Assembly (NCBI GenBank): GCA_949987705.1
Contig: OX465283.1
Span: 159,789,850 to 159,853,849 of the forward strand
Direction of reading: 5' to 3'
Source: Thereva unica
Taxonomy: Eukaryota; Arthropoda; Insecta; Diptera; Therevidae
DNA: 64,000 nt
Part shown: piece by piece, positions 33,111-44,621 of the stretch
Layout: every line of letters starts with the position of its first letter
Position numbering within the stretch: position 1 is the first letter of the stretch
Translations under genes and position numbers: made by a program
Notes under the pieces: model-generated
What the model was told of the DNA's origin: nothing
Seen by the model: the letters and a program-made list of their open reading frames with translations, nothing else
The model's database searches: none

Positions 33111-33226
33111 AAATTGTCCGTTGCCAATTTAACGGTTTTTTTGTTTCTTTTTTTTGATATTATGAAGTTTAGGAGTTACCCTTTGTACTACTAGTCCGTC
33201 ATGTCGTTCGAGTCATGGTGCAATGT

Positions 33227-33623
33227 TTAGTAGTAAGCTTGATCTAAAGGATAGAATAGAAAGGATAGGCTAGGGGTCTGGATGAGTAAGTGTCGATGAA
33301 CGTTGCGTTTGAGCTCAGAGTTGTCATATGGGCTCTGAAACAACGACTGCTGAAGATAGTTCCACAGTCGAGTTGTTCTATTTATAAGAGGAGGGCTGTA
33401 TAGGCTGTACAGGTAGGAGGTTATTTCAGTGGAGTAGTCACTGTAGTAATAGCGATAAAACTTGCTGAGTGCAGCTACATTTCTTTGGTGGCTTAAAGGG
33501 TCCAAATTTAGGAGCAAAGAGTGCTATCGCCAATGAGTTTGATGGCGCGGTTATGCACCTTGTCCAGCCAAGCCCAGGTGGTTTTAGGGGCGCCTGCCCC
33601 AGAGATACGAGTTGTATTCAAGG
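33227..33623 (-). pseudogene. CR1/Jockey-like LINE, 3' half of split copy
   Basis: The minus-strand frame 33517-33227 (96 residues) opens NLDPLSHQRNVAALSKFYRY and contains INRTTRLWNYL, the conserved C-terminal tail of CR1/Jockey-like reverse transcriptases. The upstream coding continues at 36132-36664 after the hAT element at 33624-36131. Confidence 0.78.
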
Positions 33624-34136
33624 TAGGGAATCCAATCCCGCACCATTTTTGCGGGATCAGTAATGCGGGACTAGACATACGGGATCCGCGGGACTAGCGA
33701 AATTTGGTCAGTAGAATCACCTGTTATAAAAACCGGAACGTAATAGAGAAATACTAGCTATATTGTATTAATAAAGTATTAATAAAAATAGATTTAAGCC
33801 CTGCGAACACGGGGTGACTGTTTTGGAATACCAGTTGTACACGCAACTGTTTGATGATCTTGCTCGTGTACTGAAGTGAGAATCCATACACGGGTCGACA
33901 GAAACGAAAACCATTTGAAACTAGTTTGAACTGCTCGGATGCGACTGTTCTCGCAGTTCGGAAGCGATTTCAGTTGTGTGGTTGCACTTCATCTGAATTA
34001 CTTGACATTTTGCCAAAATCAGTTGTAAACATAAATATTTAAATTGGTTAGTTGAATAGATTTGCCTGCTAAGCAATACTGCAGTGAATTTCCAGGCGGA
34101 GGTTACACTGGGTTAACTCAGACCTAGCGCCCATAG

Positions 34137-34522
34137 AAATACGGATTGAGTAAAACTTCGTTAAATCCAGGAAAACTCCACGAAACCCGCCGGATTAAGG
34201 CGGGTTATGCATATGTGTTTGTTTAAGTATCAAGTTACCCTACGCCTACGACAGGGGATTCCCCACTTGCATTACTGCGTTTCCATGAACAGAGGTAGAA
34301 TTTTCGTTGGGTAAACAAAAGACTTTTTCCCTCAAGTTAACCCGATGCTGTTTCCATGACAGCTCTGACAGATAAATAATTTTACATTACGTCGCCGTTG
34401 ATAGTCGTGCAGTAAAAGATACTTAATCACACACATATGCAAAACTTGGCTTAACCGGATTGGGTTATTTGAGTTTACTTGGATTCAACGAAACTTTACT
34501 CTACCGCCGTTTCTATGGGCGC
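34137..34522. mobile_element. Foldback/MITE element with ~110-bp arms
   Basis: GCGCCCATAGAAATACGGAT at 34137 pairs with the inverted right end finishing CTATGGGCGC at 34522. Similarity continues for about 110 bp (for example TATGCATATGTG near 34205-34217 against CACATATGCA near 34432-34441). CTA occurs at both flanks (34134-34136, 34523-34525). No coding. It is nested in the hAT element. Confidence 0.75.
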
Positions 34523-34805
34523 CTATTTTATTTTATTTTTTTTATTTTTTTTATTTATTTGTACATAAGAAAACGGAGGTACACAAGACTTACATCTTTT
34601 AGAGTACAGTAATAATTTTAAATGAAACAAGGCAAAAGCAAAAATAACTAACCTAAGCTTACAAACTAAGCATACTAGAGTTATGGCTATTAGAAAGAAG
34701 AAGAGGAAAGAGAAAGCTAAGTAGTAAAGGGAAGAGAGAGCTAGAGAGAAGAGGTGGATAGGTGGATTTTGAAAAAAACCCAGGGTAGACTTTGCATGGA
34801 AACTC

Positions 34806-35760
34806 AGTAGGGGAGAGACGCAATGAAACGGACATTAAAATTTGAGAAAGTTTTTTTTATCAAAAATACAAATCTGAAAAGATACCAACCACTTTAAATG
34901 AATCTTTAATTAACTGAGTAGAGAACACACAATCATTTATTATTTAAAAGAAAACAGAAAATTATAAAAACAATTATTTTTGAATAGTCGCTTTTGTCCG
35001 TTTCATAACACACTACGCTTTGAATAGGACAGTAGGTGTTATGAAACGGACTAGAGTGCACGAGTGGTACTTTACACACATAATATAGTTAAAATTAAAG
35101 CATATTCTTATTTAAATATAACCTATATATATCCTTTATTCAGTAATCATTTTTATGTTCTGATGTATATTTAATTGCAATTATTAATTAAACTTCATGG
35201 CGCAGAATAGGCTCGCGAATATTTTCGGTAGAATTTTGCAGTAAAAGTGGTGAAATATTGTGTTTTATCACTTTTTACTGAACATGGATAATCAGTGATT
35301 AGTGATTTAATTAAAAAAAATTAAAAACATTGAGTGATTAAGTGTTTTTAAGTGTCCGTCTCAGTGCGTCGACGCCTGTCCGATTCAGTGCGTAACCAAC
35401 CTTAAAATTAAATTGACAAAATGCACGAACACGGAATAAATTTTAAAAACTATTTAACTTTTAATATTTCACTTAATTATGTATAATGTCACATAAATCA
35501 CCTAAAATACAATAAAAGTAATAAATTGCCTTTAGAAATTCTTATAAAAACCATTTTTTTTTTTACTTTTTAAAGATAAAAACGCTTACGTCTCATACAA
35601 TCAAGACAAATGGCCGCCTGCAACTGTGCTCTTTGTGGTGTAGTCTATGAACATCAGTGTTGCCAACAACAAAATTTTGATACATTAGTTAAGTAACTTT
35701 TCCTAAAACAGATACTGTCCGTTTCATGACGCGTCCGATTCATTGCGTATCTCCCCTACT
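34806..35760. mobile_element. TIR element with GTCCGTTTCAT subterminal repeats
   Basis: AGTAGGGGAGAGACGCAATG at 34806 pairs with the inverted right end CATTGCGTATCTCCCCTACT finishing at 35760. Copies of GTCCGTTTCAT or GTCCGATTCAG occur near 34828, 34998, 35045, 35356, 35378, 35716 and 35733 in both orientations. There is no coding and no clear target duplication. Confidence 0.75.
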
Positions 35761-36131
35761 TATGAGGGTAAGGGGGTTACTCTTGCGGCTAATTGTGTTG
35801 TATGTCAAACGAACTACTGAGTCAGTCAAATGAAGTATTCAAGCAGTTTTAAACTACGCTGGGATTGATTCCGCTTGATTTTTCTAGCATCGTTAGCATA
35901 ATTGAGAGTAATTTCGAAATTAAATTCCAACGTAGTTCAGAATTGGCCTCTATACCTTGTTGGACTGTAGTTTGTTACGCTCTTATTTCATAATACTTCA
36001 TGAATATAACTATGTAGAACAAAATCTATGAATTTTTTACAATCAAGCAAATCCCGCGGTTCCGCGGGATTGTTTACCTCGATCCCGCGGACCTGCGGGA
36101 TTGAAATTTTGATGCGGTATTGGATTCCCTA

Positions 36132-36664
36132 ATTCAAGGCGAGGCCAAATGTAGGACTTGTAGATTGTAGCCAGGGCAGTTGTCTGAAGAAGGAACTTTC
36201 ATCTCTTATGGAAGCCGAGGCATTGATACCCTTGTTTGGTGACTTGGAGTATGTGGTTATTCCAGCGCAGATCGTTGGATAAAGTCACGCCGAGGATGTT
36301 AAGATATGGATTAGCTGTTATATTATTCTTGCCCACCGAAATGGAGGGAACGTTGGTACAGGTTTTGGTGGAGAATAGACAGTTCTGTCTTTGTTAAACT
36401 CGACACGATTCTTACGGTCCCAATCAAGGATGAGTTGAATTTCCGCGTCAAGAGACTTGGACATGAGCTCACAAGAGACAAGGTCTGGCACTTGCTAGTC
36501 CTATATTGACCACTGGGGGACCCCGCAGAGATGGGGTGGGATTCAAATTTGACGCCATCCAAAACTACCTTAATTGAACGGCCAGAAAGGAAACTATCAA
36601 TCCAGTTCTGTAAACGTGAGTCGATTCCAATAGCTTTGAGTTTAGCTAACAAGGCTGAGTGCAA
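36132..36664 (-). pseudogene. CR1/Jockey-like LINE, 5' half of split copy
   Basis: The minus-strand frame 36664-36323 starts ALLAKLKAIGIDSRLQNWID and SFLSGRSIKVVLDGVK, nearly the same as the LINE RT at 1400-2671. The GVPQGS palm motif is damaged (GSPSGQ), and the sequence runs through TNVPSISVGKNNITANPYLN into an ILGVTLS block near 36295. Coding continues across the hAT insertion into 33623. The upstream part is missing above 36664. Confidence 0.8.
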
Positions 36665-36669
36665 ATTTG

Positions 36670-37480
36670 ATGCATGTATTATGTTCCCTAATAACTCCTA
36701 ACCATTCAACCGATCGCCACAAAAAATTAACCACATATTGCTTACAGCAATGGTAACAAGAAAGGTATAACAACCCTCATAGTAAAATAACCTTTACCTA
36801 GAATTTCGTAGAAATAGTGCCTTCCCGGACCAACTCCGCACAGTGAACACTGTATAGCTTTGTTCCAGTACTTTTCCTGCAAAAATTTGTTGGGAAAAAA
36901 CTTAGTGAATGGTGGGGATAATTTTGTCAAAAATTCAGAAAGCAAAGAAACACTTTTTGGGCAATTTCCTACAAATCAAGAAGAAGATAACATAAATGTC
37001 GATTGTCTATGTGTATGCCGCTTGTTAAGATACCCACATACATACAAAAAATTGTCAGCTGACAACTTGCAAGAAATCGCAGGACCGAAAACCTCCGGCT
37101 AATTCCTGCATGAGGGGAAGTGAAAATTTCCCCGCTTTTTCTTGCATGAGAAAGTAAAGAAATACAAATTGGGAAAAATTTTGTCCCGCGGGATCCCACA
37201 TTCGAGTTCTGGAACAAAGCTTATATCTGTTCTTAATTACATTATAGGTTGCAATAAAACCACATTAACCACAACGACGACGCAAAATAAACAGTTCTAA
37301 ACCTCCCCGCACAATCTCCCCACACAAAATACTAGAATATTGGCACCCCTAATTGGGAATATGCAACAACTTTTCATAAAGCATGCATGCAAAAAATTTA
37401 CTCAGGCCGGGCTCCTTGAGTGCATGCAGGGAGCATCCCAAAAAAAGAAAAGTAAAAATTCGTCATAAATTAAAGTTGAC
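36670..37480. other. Unassigned stretch
   Basis: No gene seen. It includes GTCCCGCGGGATCCC near 37184-37198, which resembles the subterminal motifs of the hAT element at 33624 and could be another remnant of that family. Confidence 0.35.
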
Positions 37481-38190
37481 GCTGCAATTTCCAAAGCCTA
37501 AACACATTTGTCCTCAAATTTCGGGGATTTTTCGGCTTGGCTTGGCTCCGTGCGCGGCGCGGCGGTGGCAGTGTGCAACGATTCCAGAGGGGTTCCGAAT
37601 TCTGCATCCTTCTTGAGCCTTCTCCACCAAATCTGCATTTATGCTGTGCCGCAAATGAACACCGAACTGACTTCATTTGTTGAATTTTTGGCATCGGAAC
37701 AAACTGATTGTGAAGTGCATCGCGCGCCGGGGGTGGGCGGGGGCTTACATCCTAGAAACCTTAATTAATATTTCTTCAGGTTCGCCGGGGGAGGCACGTA
37801 GCCCCGCAGCACATCCACGGCTGCATTCGAATTAAATTTTATGTAAAATCGCTTCTTCCTGTTGTTGCCGGTGAATTTACATAAATCATATTTTAGCGCC
37901 CAACTTTTTGTCCACATGTGCGAGCAGTAGGTGCTCTCGTCCACATAAATTGAGGCAAAATGAATTATCTGCTCTCGGCAAATTTTCGGGGAACAGATGG
38001 CAACTCTGCGAAGGAAAAATCAGTTTTATCACAACTTTTCATTTCGCGCGTAATTAACTGGCGTCCGTTGAAGTAAAACTTTTGTTTAAAAAAATATGAA
38101 CCAAACTTTTTTTTTTGGTGGATGAAGAGTGCATGATTTTCACGTTTGTATATCGGACATTTTATCGGAGGGTTTAACTGGCCCATGTGT
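37480..38190. other. Non-repetitive GC-balanced island
   Basis: Single-copy, balanced-GC sequence with GC-rich patches (37545-37570, 37720-37750, 37790-37830). Several overlapping short frames on both strands have no motifs. Possibly conserved regulatory DNA; evidence is texture only. Confidence 0.3.
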
Positions 38191-38800
38191 GTTGATTCAA
38201 TTGGGATGCAACAATTTGAATTATACTCCTGTTCACAAACTCCTAGAATTATACTCCTAGTGCATCAACCCGAGTTAAAATAGTTTACTTACATAGCTAA
38301 TTTATTGAAAAGCATATACGAACACAACATAGCGAACTGATGAGTCTGACACACGAGTATGCACGCTACTGCTACAGGCATGCAAATCTAACAATGCGCG
38401 CCCGCCACAGGTATGCTCGCTTCTGTTTCAAATATGAATGTAGTCGTAATCGATCATTTCAAACGCGAGTATTGTTCAACCAAGTGGTCCTCCAACTAAG
38501 TACTAACCACGTCCAATGCTGCTTGACCTACGCAATCAAACATGAACTGTTCTATTGAGTATGCTATTGGCACCCTCTATGGTAACCAAGATAATTGCCC
38601 CTTTTCTTCGTCCTATACAATTTGTTAAAGCCATACAGGTGATTGCGTGCGTACTTTTGTGGCATGCCTGTTTGCTCGCTATGGGTGCAAGATGCGGGTG
38701 CGTGCGTCCTAGTAAGAAAATTAAACACTAACTTATTTTTAATCGGGTATAAACAAAAAGACTGAGACAGAGCAAAAAGAAGACCTAATATACATGTGGG

Positions 38801-38860
38801 CAGGGGCGACGCTTTCGTTGGTGCAAATGGTGCATTTGCACCGGGCGCAATTTCAGAAAT
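38801..38860 (+). repeat. hAT-like terminal block (GCGCCCGGTGCA family)
   Basis: CAGGGGCGACGCTTTCGTTG at 38801 is the classic look of a hAT end, followed by the GGTGCATTTGCACCGGGCGC block shared with 11640-11690, 29885-29939 and 40425-40446. The partner end is not resolved. Confidence 0.55.
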
Positions 38861-39293
38861 TAAGATTATAAAAAAATTTAAAACTTCGAAAGAAAATTGA
38901 AAAATTCGATTGTCGAATATTACAGAAATGCATCTTTGGTGCCTTTTTCCATTGTATTCCGCAAGGTTTGGCCAATCCAATTCCATTTAGTTCGCCTGAT
39001 AAGGTCGTCTATCCTTTCCTACTATGTCCAGTAAGGCTGTTAAGTGTATTGTCTGTGCAACATTCTACCGTAGAAACAAATACATGTATTGCAGTGACCA
39101 CCTAATATCCTTCGAAATATGAATTCTTAGAGAACGACATAGAGACCTCTATTATGGAGATTCGAGTGTATAGTACTATAGATTTTCCGAGCCTACGATT
39201 GTGCTGGAAATAGTTAGGAAGAGTTTTGTGAGGTTAAAGCGTAAGCAAACTCACAAAAGCAAGATCACGAAGTAAATTTCGATTGGACAAAGG

Positions 39294-40460
39294 CAGTGGT
39301 CGCGCACACTGGCGAAATATACAAAAAAAATGGCCAAAACTATTTCTCTTGAAAATCATAGCGTAATTGTTTTATAATAGTTAAAAATTTTAAATAAAAC
39401 AACTCAGTTCAATTTTTCATTGTTGTAAATTACGAAGATTTTGCGGGGTCTCCGAGCCTCCTACGATTTTTTTTGGGGTCGTGGGAAGTAAAAGTATGAA
39501 ATGCATAAGTGCATTTTACCTGTTGCCAGCAAAATGATGCAACTTTCATCTTCTCCTAGGACCACAATGCAGGAAAATCCGGATTTTTGTTATATTTTAT
39601 AATTATAGTAGATAGATTTACGAAAATTATAAGGTATCTTGCAGCGTCCTACGATGGTTTTTGGGGCTCTGGGAGGTAAAAATGTGGTTTAATTTAAGCG
39701 AAAAAGAGGTTTTTTGCTGAAATTACATAAAAAACGCAGTAAATAGATGGGTGTATATATAAATTGCGTGTTTATATATAAAATACGAGTATATATAAAG
39801 ACAGTCGGAAAAAGGGGGAAAAGGGGGACTGCTTTTATATAATATAATTAGATCTCGTCGATTTATCTACTGTGCTGCAACTGTAGCGTTCCCTGAAAAA
39901 AAAACCTGTACTTTTATTCATGGACTCAGTTTATCGAAATTAGCACATTTTAGCACTTGGACTTGCATTGATCTGAAAGCTAACAAATTAAACTTTACAA
40001 AAAAATAACAAAGACAGCGGAATTCAAGAGAATCATATATATTTACATTAAATTATTACATTATAAATGTACGAAATATACATTCCTATACAATGTCGAC
40101 AATATGAATGAAACCCCGAATGGAATCACGCAACAAGCTACAAAATGAAAATTCCTTACCTCCTGAAACAGGTTCCATGTCAAAAACCAATATTTATTAT
40201 AAACAAATAAAAATATGAGCAAATAATATATCAACATAAATCTAAACTAAATTCAGCTCAGAGAAGTTTTCGAATTTCTTGGAAGTGTCATGGTGGTTTG
40301 CGCGCCATCTATCAATTTATTAGTTTACCTTATTTAAACCGTTTTGCAAACAAATTTTTTTATAGCCTTTTTGGCCAGCTTTTTTGCATATTTCGCCAGT
40401 GTGTGGCGCTTTCAAAGGGATAATTGGTGTATTTGCACCGGGCGCAATTGGACGGGGCGC
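39294..40460 (+). repeat. hAT-like end interrupted by Transib-type element
   Basis: CAGTGGTCGCG at 39294-39304 plus CTTTCAAAGG from 40409 form one terminal block (compare CAGGGGCGACGCTTTCG at 38801), followed by TGTATTTGCACCGGGCGCAA. The element at 39305-40403 was inserted into it, with TCGCG and TGGCG as flanking duplicates. Confidence 0.6.
39305..40403. mobile_element. Transib-type non-autonomous element (1099 bp)
   Basis: The ends are CACACTGGCGAAATATACAA at 39305 and the inverted right end, read as CACACTGGCGAAATATGCAA from 40403. Subterminal GGCCAAAA blocks match the Transib at 18395 (AGCTGGCCAAAAT there; AGCTGGCCAAAAA here). Flanking 5-mers TCGCG and TGGCG match at 4 of 5 positions; 5-bp duplication is the Transib norm. 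Internal direct repeats (CCTACGAT.TTTTTTGGGG near 39462 and CCTACGATGGTTTTTGGGGC near 39649) parallel those in the autonomous copy. No transposase. The heptamer here is CACACTG rather than CACAGTG. Confidence 0.72.
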
Positions 40461-40579
40461 TATTGCAGATAAAAATGAAAAAGATTTCCCTTGCTTTTAT
40501 TTTCATCTATCAAAGGAACTCCAAAGAGTGGTTGTATTTTTTCCCTTGTCCTTTACTGCGATCAAAAAATGAAATGATG

Positions 40580-41110
40580 TAGGCGCAATATGGCATACTG
40601 CACCGGGCGCAAAAAAGCCAAACGCTATTTGAAGTTTTTAGAATAAAAATTCGCCAAATTCCTATAAAAAATAAAAAGTATCAAAAAAAAATATTGTGTC
40701 CATAGTTTGTCCACGCTAAATTGGAAGAGAGCGCAAACTGGCCTCCAAGCTCTTTAAGTCCGATGGAGTAACGGTGTTACCAGTATGTGATATGGGAGTA
40801 GTAAGTGAGGGGTTGAGTGAGTGAGGAGATATTAAAATTAAACTGCAAAATTTGAATATTCCTTGAATATTAAACCAAAACTATAAAGACTCCTGCGAAA
40901 CTTAATGCTATACAAAATAATATATCACAGGTTTTACAACCAATACATAAAGAGAGGCAAGAGGAGTTAGATGGAAAGCTAGTAACAAACAGTATATTTT
41001 TAGAAAAAGTGTAGAATTTTTGAAATTAAAGAAACGTTACCGAAAACCAATCGGATCTCAGAAGCTACCTTAGAAAACTGACCTGCTCAAAACTTTAAAA
41101 TACCAGAGTA
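40580..41110. other. Unassigned stretch with one GCACCGGGCGC motif
   Basis: ACTGCACCGGGCGCA near 40598 is another piece of the hAT-like terminal block. The remainder is AT-rich without recognisable features. Confidence 0.35.
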
Positions 41111-41112
41111 AA

Positions 41113-41437
41113 TATAAAAGATGGTCATACAATGGGCGAATACTGACCGTGATTGAAACATAGTTCTCGGTCATGTGAGTTCGTTCCCTTGTGCATCGAT
41201 AATCATACATATATAACGAAAATGGTCAAGGTCCCATAAAACACATTCAACCACGCATTTGGTGCTGTGGTGGCTCAAGTTTCCCCTCGTATGCCCGTTT
41301 GTATGGCTCAGTACTTGGCCATTTATATCATTGGGTAAAGTATGGCCATTAATAATGGTTAAAAATTCTACGACCATCGTATGATCCTTAAAAATCCAAA
41401 AGCGGCCGAAGTTCGCCCGTTGTAATGCCATTTTTTA
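41113..41437. mobile_element. Non-autonomous TIR element, TACAACGGGCG family, copy B
   Basis: The left end near 41113 (GGTCATACAATGGGCGAATA) and the right end (reverse complement GGCATTACAACGGGCGAACT from about 41432) form inverted repeats related to copy A at 8353-8945. Its left arm continues TGACCGTGATTGAAACATAG and CTCGGTCATG, matching the right arm of copy A. About 325 bp, no coding. Confidence 0.7.
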
Positions 41438-41439
41438 TT

Positions 41440-42730
41440 TTTATTTTGGGAACGATTAGAGAATAGTTATTGTAGCATAAGATTGTTTATTTTTTCTCTC
41501 CTTTCACAAAATATCTCAAGGATGTTAAGGTAAACAATTTAATCTAACGGAAGATTAATTAACAAATTTTAAATAATTTTTTTAAATGACGATTTCAGCT
41601 TGATTTTACTCGTCCATCCTAAGGGAATGGACCCGTGAAAACAAATCTTTCACCCCTTTAAAAATCAAAAATTTATGGTTGGAGTATCGATTTCGGCGAA
41701 GCTGTGCATAACTGTGTGTGAAAGCGTATATCCTTTACATCGAATATAAAACTTTCAGCGCCCTCATATCCGACTTTCATTGGTGCTTACCCCAATTATC
41801 TGCCCGAACATCCTTGGATTATTATTAATCTCATCTTTTCTGCAGACGCCTAAGATAAATGCGGCCCGTTCTTAGGTTATTAGTTACGTCCAGAATGTGT
41901 GCTCAATCCCCTCAATCCTTACAATTTACTTAAATTCATTCTTACTACTTTACCAGGGAATCGCCTCTGTAGCCTCGCATTGGGTATGCCCATAAGTTGG
42001 GAGCCGCATACTTCTCTTGGAGTGGAGCCAACTCCAACTCCAACGTTTACTAGACCGGAAGTTAAAAAATTATTTATCCCTCTTTGTGCTAGCACAGATC
42101 CACTTTTCCTTCCTAATAAAAAAGTTAAGCTGGGTCAACACTTTTCCGTATGAAAATTGATGTCCGTCATGGATTAGCTGAGCTCCGTTACATTGTGGAG
42201 ACGAACGTTAGATTCTATCCCATTGTTGGCAGGATATTAATTGGGTTTTGACACTCTGGATAACACCGAGAAAGATGGGATTACACACCCCGAAACCTGG
42301 GTGGACCCTAACCCAACTCATTTACAATTAACTGAAGGAACTGTGTGTGGACAATGCTTTGTTATTGTTGATTACAGCAAAACGTGATATAAACGAATTT
42401 AATAAGCCACACCGATACAATATTGGTCCGACACGTACATCGGATTGCGGCTGGAGGATGCGGCTACCCAGAAGCATGGGGCCGGGTCTATGGCCCGTAC
42501 TCAAACGAAATTAAATCAATTTACATGGGACCCGACATTACCTGAATTTCTAAACAAGTGAGCGACTGAAAAACCACTCGACCATAGTTTCCTTTCTTGT
42601 GATCCTGCACCGCACACATATGCTTCCCTGCCCCTACGAATACACTGTGGCCATTCATAAGCTAGAGCCCTGCAGAGTTGGTCGGCAGCCCTACAAACAT
42701 GATGATGGTCAATGGATCGGGGTGGATGTG
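41440..42730. other. Unassigned stretch
   Basis: No element ends or recognised coding. Frames at 41899-42153 plus and 42516-42740 minus have no motif. Confidence 0.3.
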
Positions 42731-42739
42731 GCTGCAACA

Positions 42740-42930
42740 AAGGCGAAATGTTTTTATTGCTGGTGACCTAAATGCATTAAATCCACAAAGGAGATTTTTC
42801 CCGGTCCAGGGCTTCATTGAAATTTGAATATTGCTCAAACAAAAGTGGTCCTGATTTCATAGAGCTTGTTACGAGTGTTACACCGTCTCGTCCTGGACCA
42901 GAAATAGTCGGAAAGTTGCTTTGCAGGTAT
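42740..42930 (+). pseudogene. LINE endonuclease remnant
   Basis: RRNVFIAGDLNALNPQ near 42742-42790 resembles the GDxN site of LINE endonucleases (compare GDFNV at 2693-3511 and GDLNV at 7615). Too little is left to place the clade. Confidence 0.4.
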
Positions 42931-43379
42931 GAATGCTATTTTAATGGTGGTTATGCTGTTAGAATAATTTTCGGTTAAGGTGGAAAAATGCCAGGAAAGT
43001 TAATATAGGATAACCTGTGATCAACAGACATAGAGAGAGAGTCGATTGTTGTGGAGTGGTGCATTATGAAGTCCTTCCGCCGGACCTATGTAGTTGTTAA
43101 CAAGGAATATTATTTGACGATAGAACTTCTAGCCCTGGATATTCCCGAAACTCAAAAAAGGTCTTACGATTTTGTTATCATAGATTGTGTACTTTATCCC
43201 GAGGCAGGCACGTACAGCGTCAAAACGACTCTATGGCACTCAAAACTGGCACGGCACGCCTGAGTAATATCTAACACCCACGTATCAATAAAAGCACTGA
43301 ATAGTCCAAACGAAGCACGATGCTCGACGAAATCTACATTTGTAATTAAAGAGATTCCATGTGCATAGGGGAATTTAGC

Positions 43380-43450
43380 GCTGAATAGGTAGTGGTCCGA
43401 GTTATGGAGATGATTCCTACGTGGAAATAAACAAAGTCAAAGATAAGTGA
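43380..43450 (-). repeat. Short piece of CR1/Jockey-like LINE
   Basis: TTAGCGCTGAATAGGTAGTG and GTCCGAGTTATGGAGATGAT align with the endonuclease 3' region at 2745-2790 (CTAGCGCTAACTAGGCAGTG, GTCCGAATTGCCGAGAGGTG). About 70 bp. Confidence 0.55.
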
Positions 43451-43814
43451 GCTTCTAATCCACTAATACTATGGAATTACATGGCCTGTTTCCTAGAATC
43501 ACTAACGCTATTAAAGTGCTTTAGTCAGGTTATACTAAGAATTATTAGAAAACCTGAAGCAATAATTTCCCAAATTAAAGGAGAGCAGGGGAGCATACCA
43601 TTTTATGCTTCTTCAGAAGGGTTATAGAAGCATTATAGAAGCATAATAAAAAATCTTTTTGATAAAGAATAATCCAGAACGCCCGTGGATGTGTGATCCG
43701 GTATCGAAAAGCTTTTATTTTGTTCATCTTTCTCAATTTCCTTTTGCTTTCCAAGCGCTAGCGTGATATCACAAAGCAGTCCCCTAACTAAATTGTAACC
43801 ACTTTCAAAGCTGC

Positions 43815-44000
43815 TTGTCCTTCGCATCGAAAGAGAGACGGTCTATTAAGCGTGCTGATGTCATATTTTATTGTCACGACGATAATTGCTCGTTTTTTTT
43901 CTATAAAATTTATGTAAACTTCAGCTCTAGAGCATATTTAACAGCGCTCAAAATAAGCTCCTCTGAGCAGCGCTTCCATATTTTCGCACTGGGTTAAAAA
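43815..44000 (+). repeat. LINE 3'-end piece shared with 54360-54435
   Basis: ACAGCGCTCAAAATAAGCTC then CTCTGAGCAGCGCTTCCATA near 43941-43980 matches ACAGCGCTTCAAATAAGCTC then CCCTGAGCAGCGCTCCTAAT near 54374-54413, both followed by a CCCACTG/CGCACTG string. This is the end of the LINE at 51990-54440. Confidence 0.6.
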
Positions 44001-44570
44001 TTATAAATGCTTCCAAAAGTAACTCCAAATAAATTTATGAAATTTTGCTCAACTACTAACACACAAAACAAGAGCAAACAGATGTAGCAAACCATAAAAT
44101 TATAAAAGCACTGAATTTTCCAATGAGATGTGTCTTGGATATTGGTTGTTATCCAAGCTATTTTCGTATCACAGATTCTGACCTTTTTTGGATCAAGTTT
44201 TTGTTGTTGGTTTACTTGAAAGTTAATGATTTTAGTGGGATCACGGTGTAATCTGGTCAGGATCAGGGGCGGATCCAGAAATGATTTTTGGTGGGGGGTT
44301 TAGAGGAGGAATTCAATTTTACTCAAAATCAGATGGCGTTAACCGAAATAGTATTCGAAGTACAGTCTCAATTGCCAGAGCTCTCCTTGCACGAGCATTT
44401 GTTTTTACTCCCAATCTTACAATTTTTCGAATATATGACGTAGCAGATCCAACTTTTTGAGCAGCTATAGAAGCAGAATGCTGCCTGCTGAATCAGATCC
44501 AAGTAAAGCAGCAGCAGCGGCAGAGTTTTTTATTTGACAGCTAACGTCAAATTAAATTGTTTGCTAATAT

Positions 44571-44621
44571 AACTCCTCCTCCTTACACACTTTGGACTTG
44601 GGACCAGACGACGGCGGAGTT
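44571..44621 (-). repeat. Short SINE-like fragment shared with 53166-53215
   Basis: Read on the minus strand from 44621: AACTCCGCCGTCGTCTGGTC then CCAAGTCCAAAGTGTG and a GGAGGAG end. The element at 53166 begins with the same sequence (AACTCCGCCGTCGTCGCCTG). Only the first 50 bp are present. Confidence 0.65.

Larger units (their letters stand above)
33624..36131. mobile_element. hAT-type non-autonomous element (2508 bp) with 8-bp TSD
   Basis: The ends are TAGGGAATCCAATCCCGCA at 33624 and its inverted copy ending at 36131 (one mismatch in 19). ATTCAAGG is repeated exactly on both sides (33616-33623 and 36132-36139). An 8-bp duplication and TAGGG ends fit the hAT superfamily. Inside both ends, TCCCGCGG and TGCGGGAT motifs are clustered (33650-33700 and 36055-36110), as in hAT subterminal transposase sites. 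No transposase remains; the interior holds two more inverted-repeat elements (34137-34522 and 34806-35760). It splits a LINE cleanly. Confidence 0.9.
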
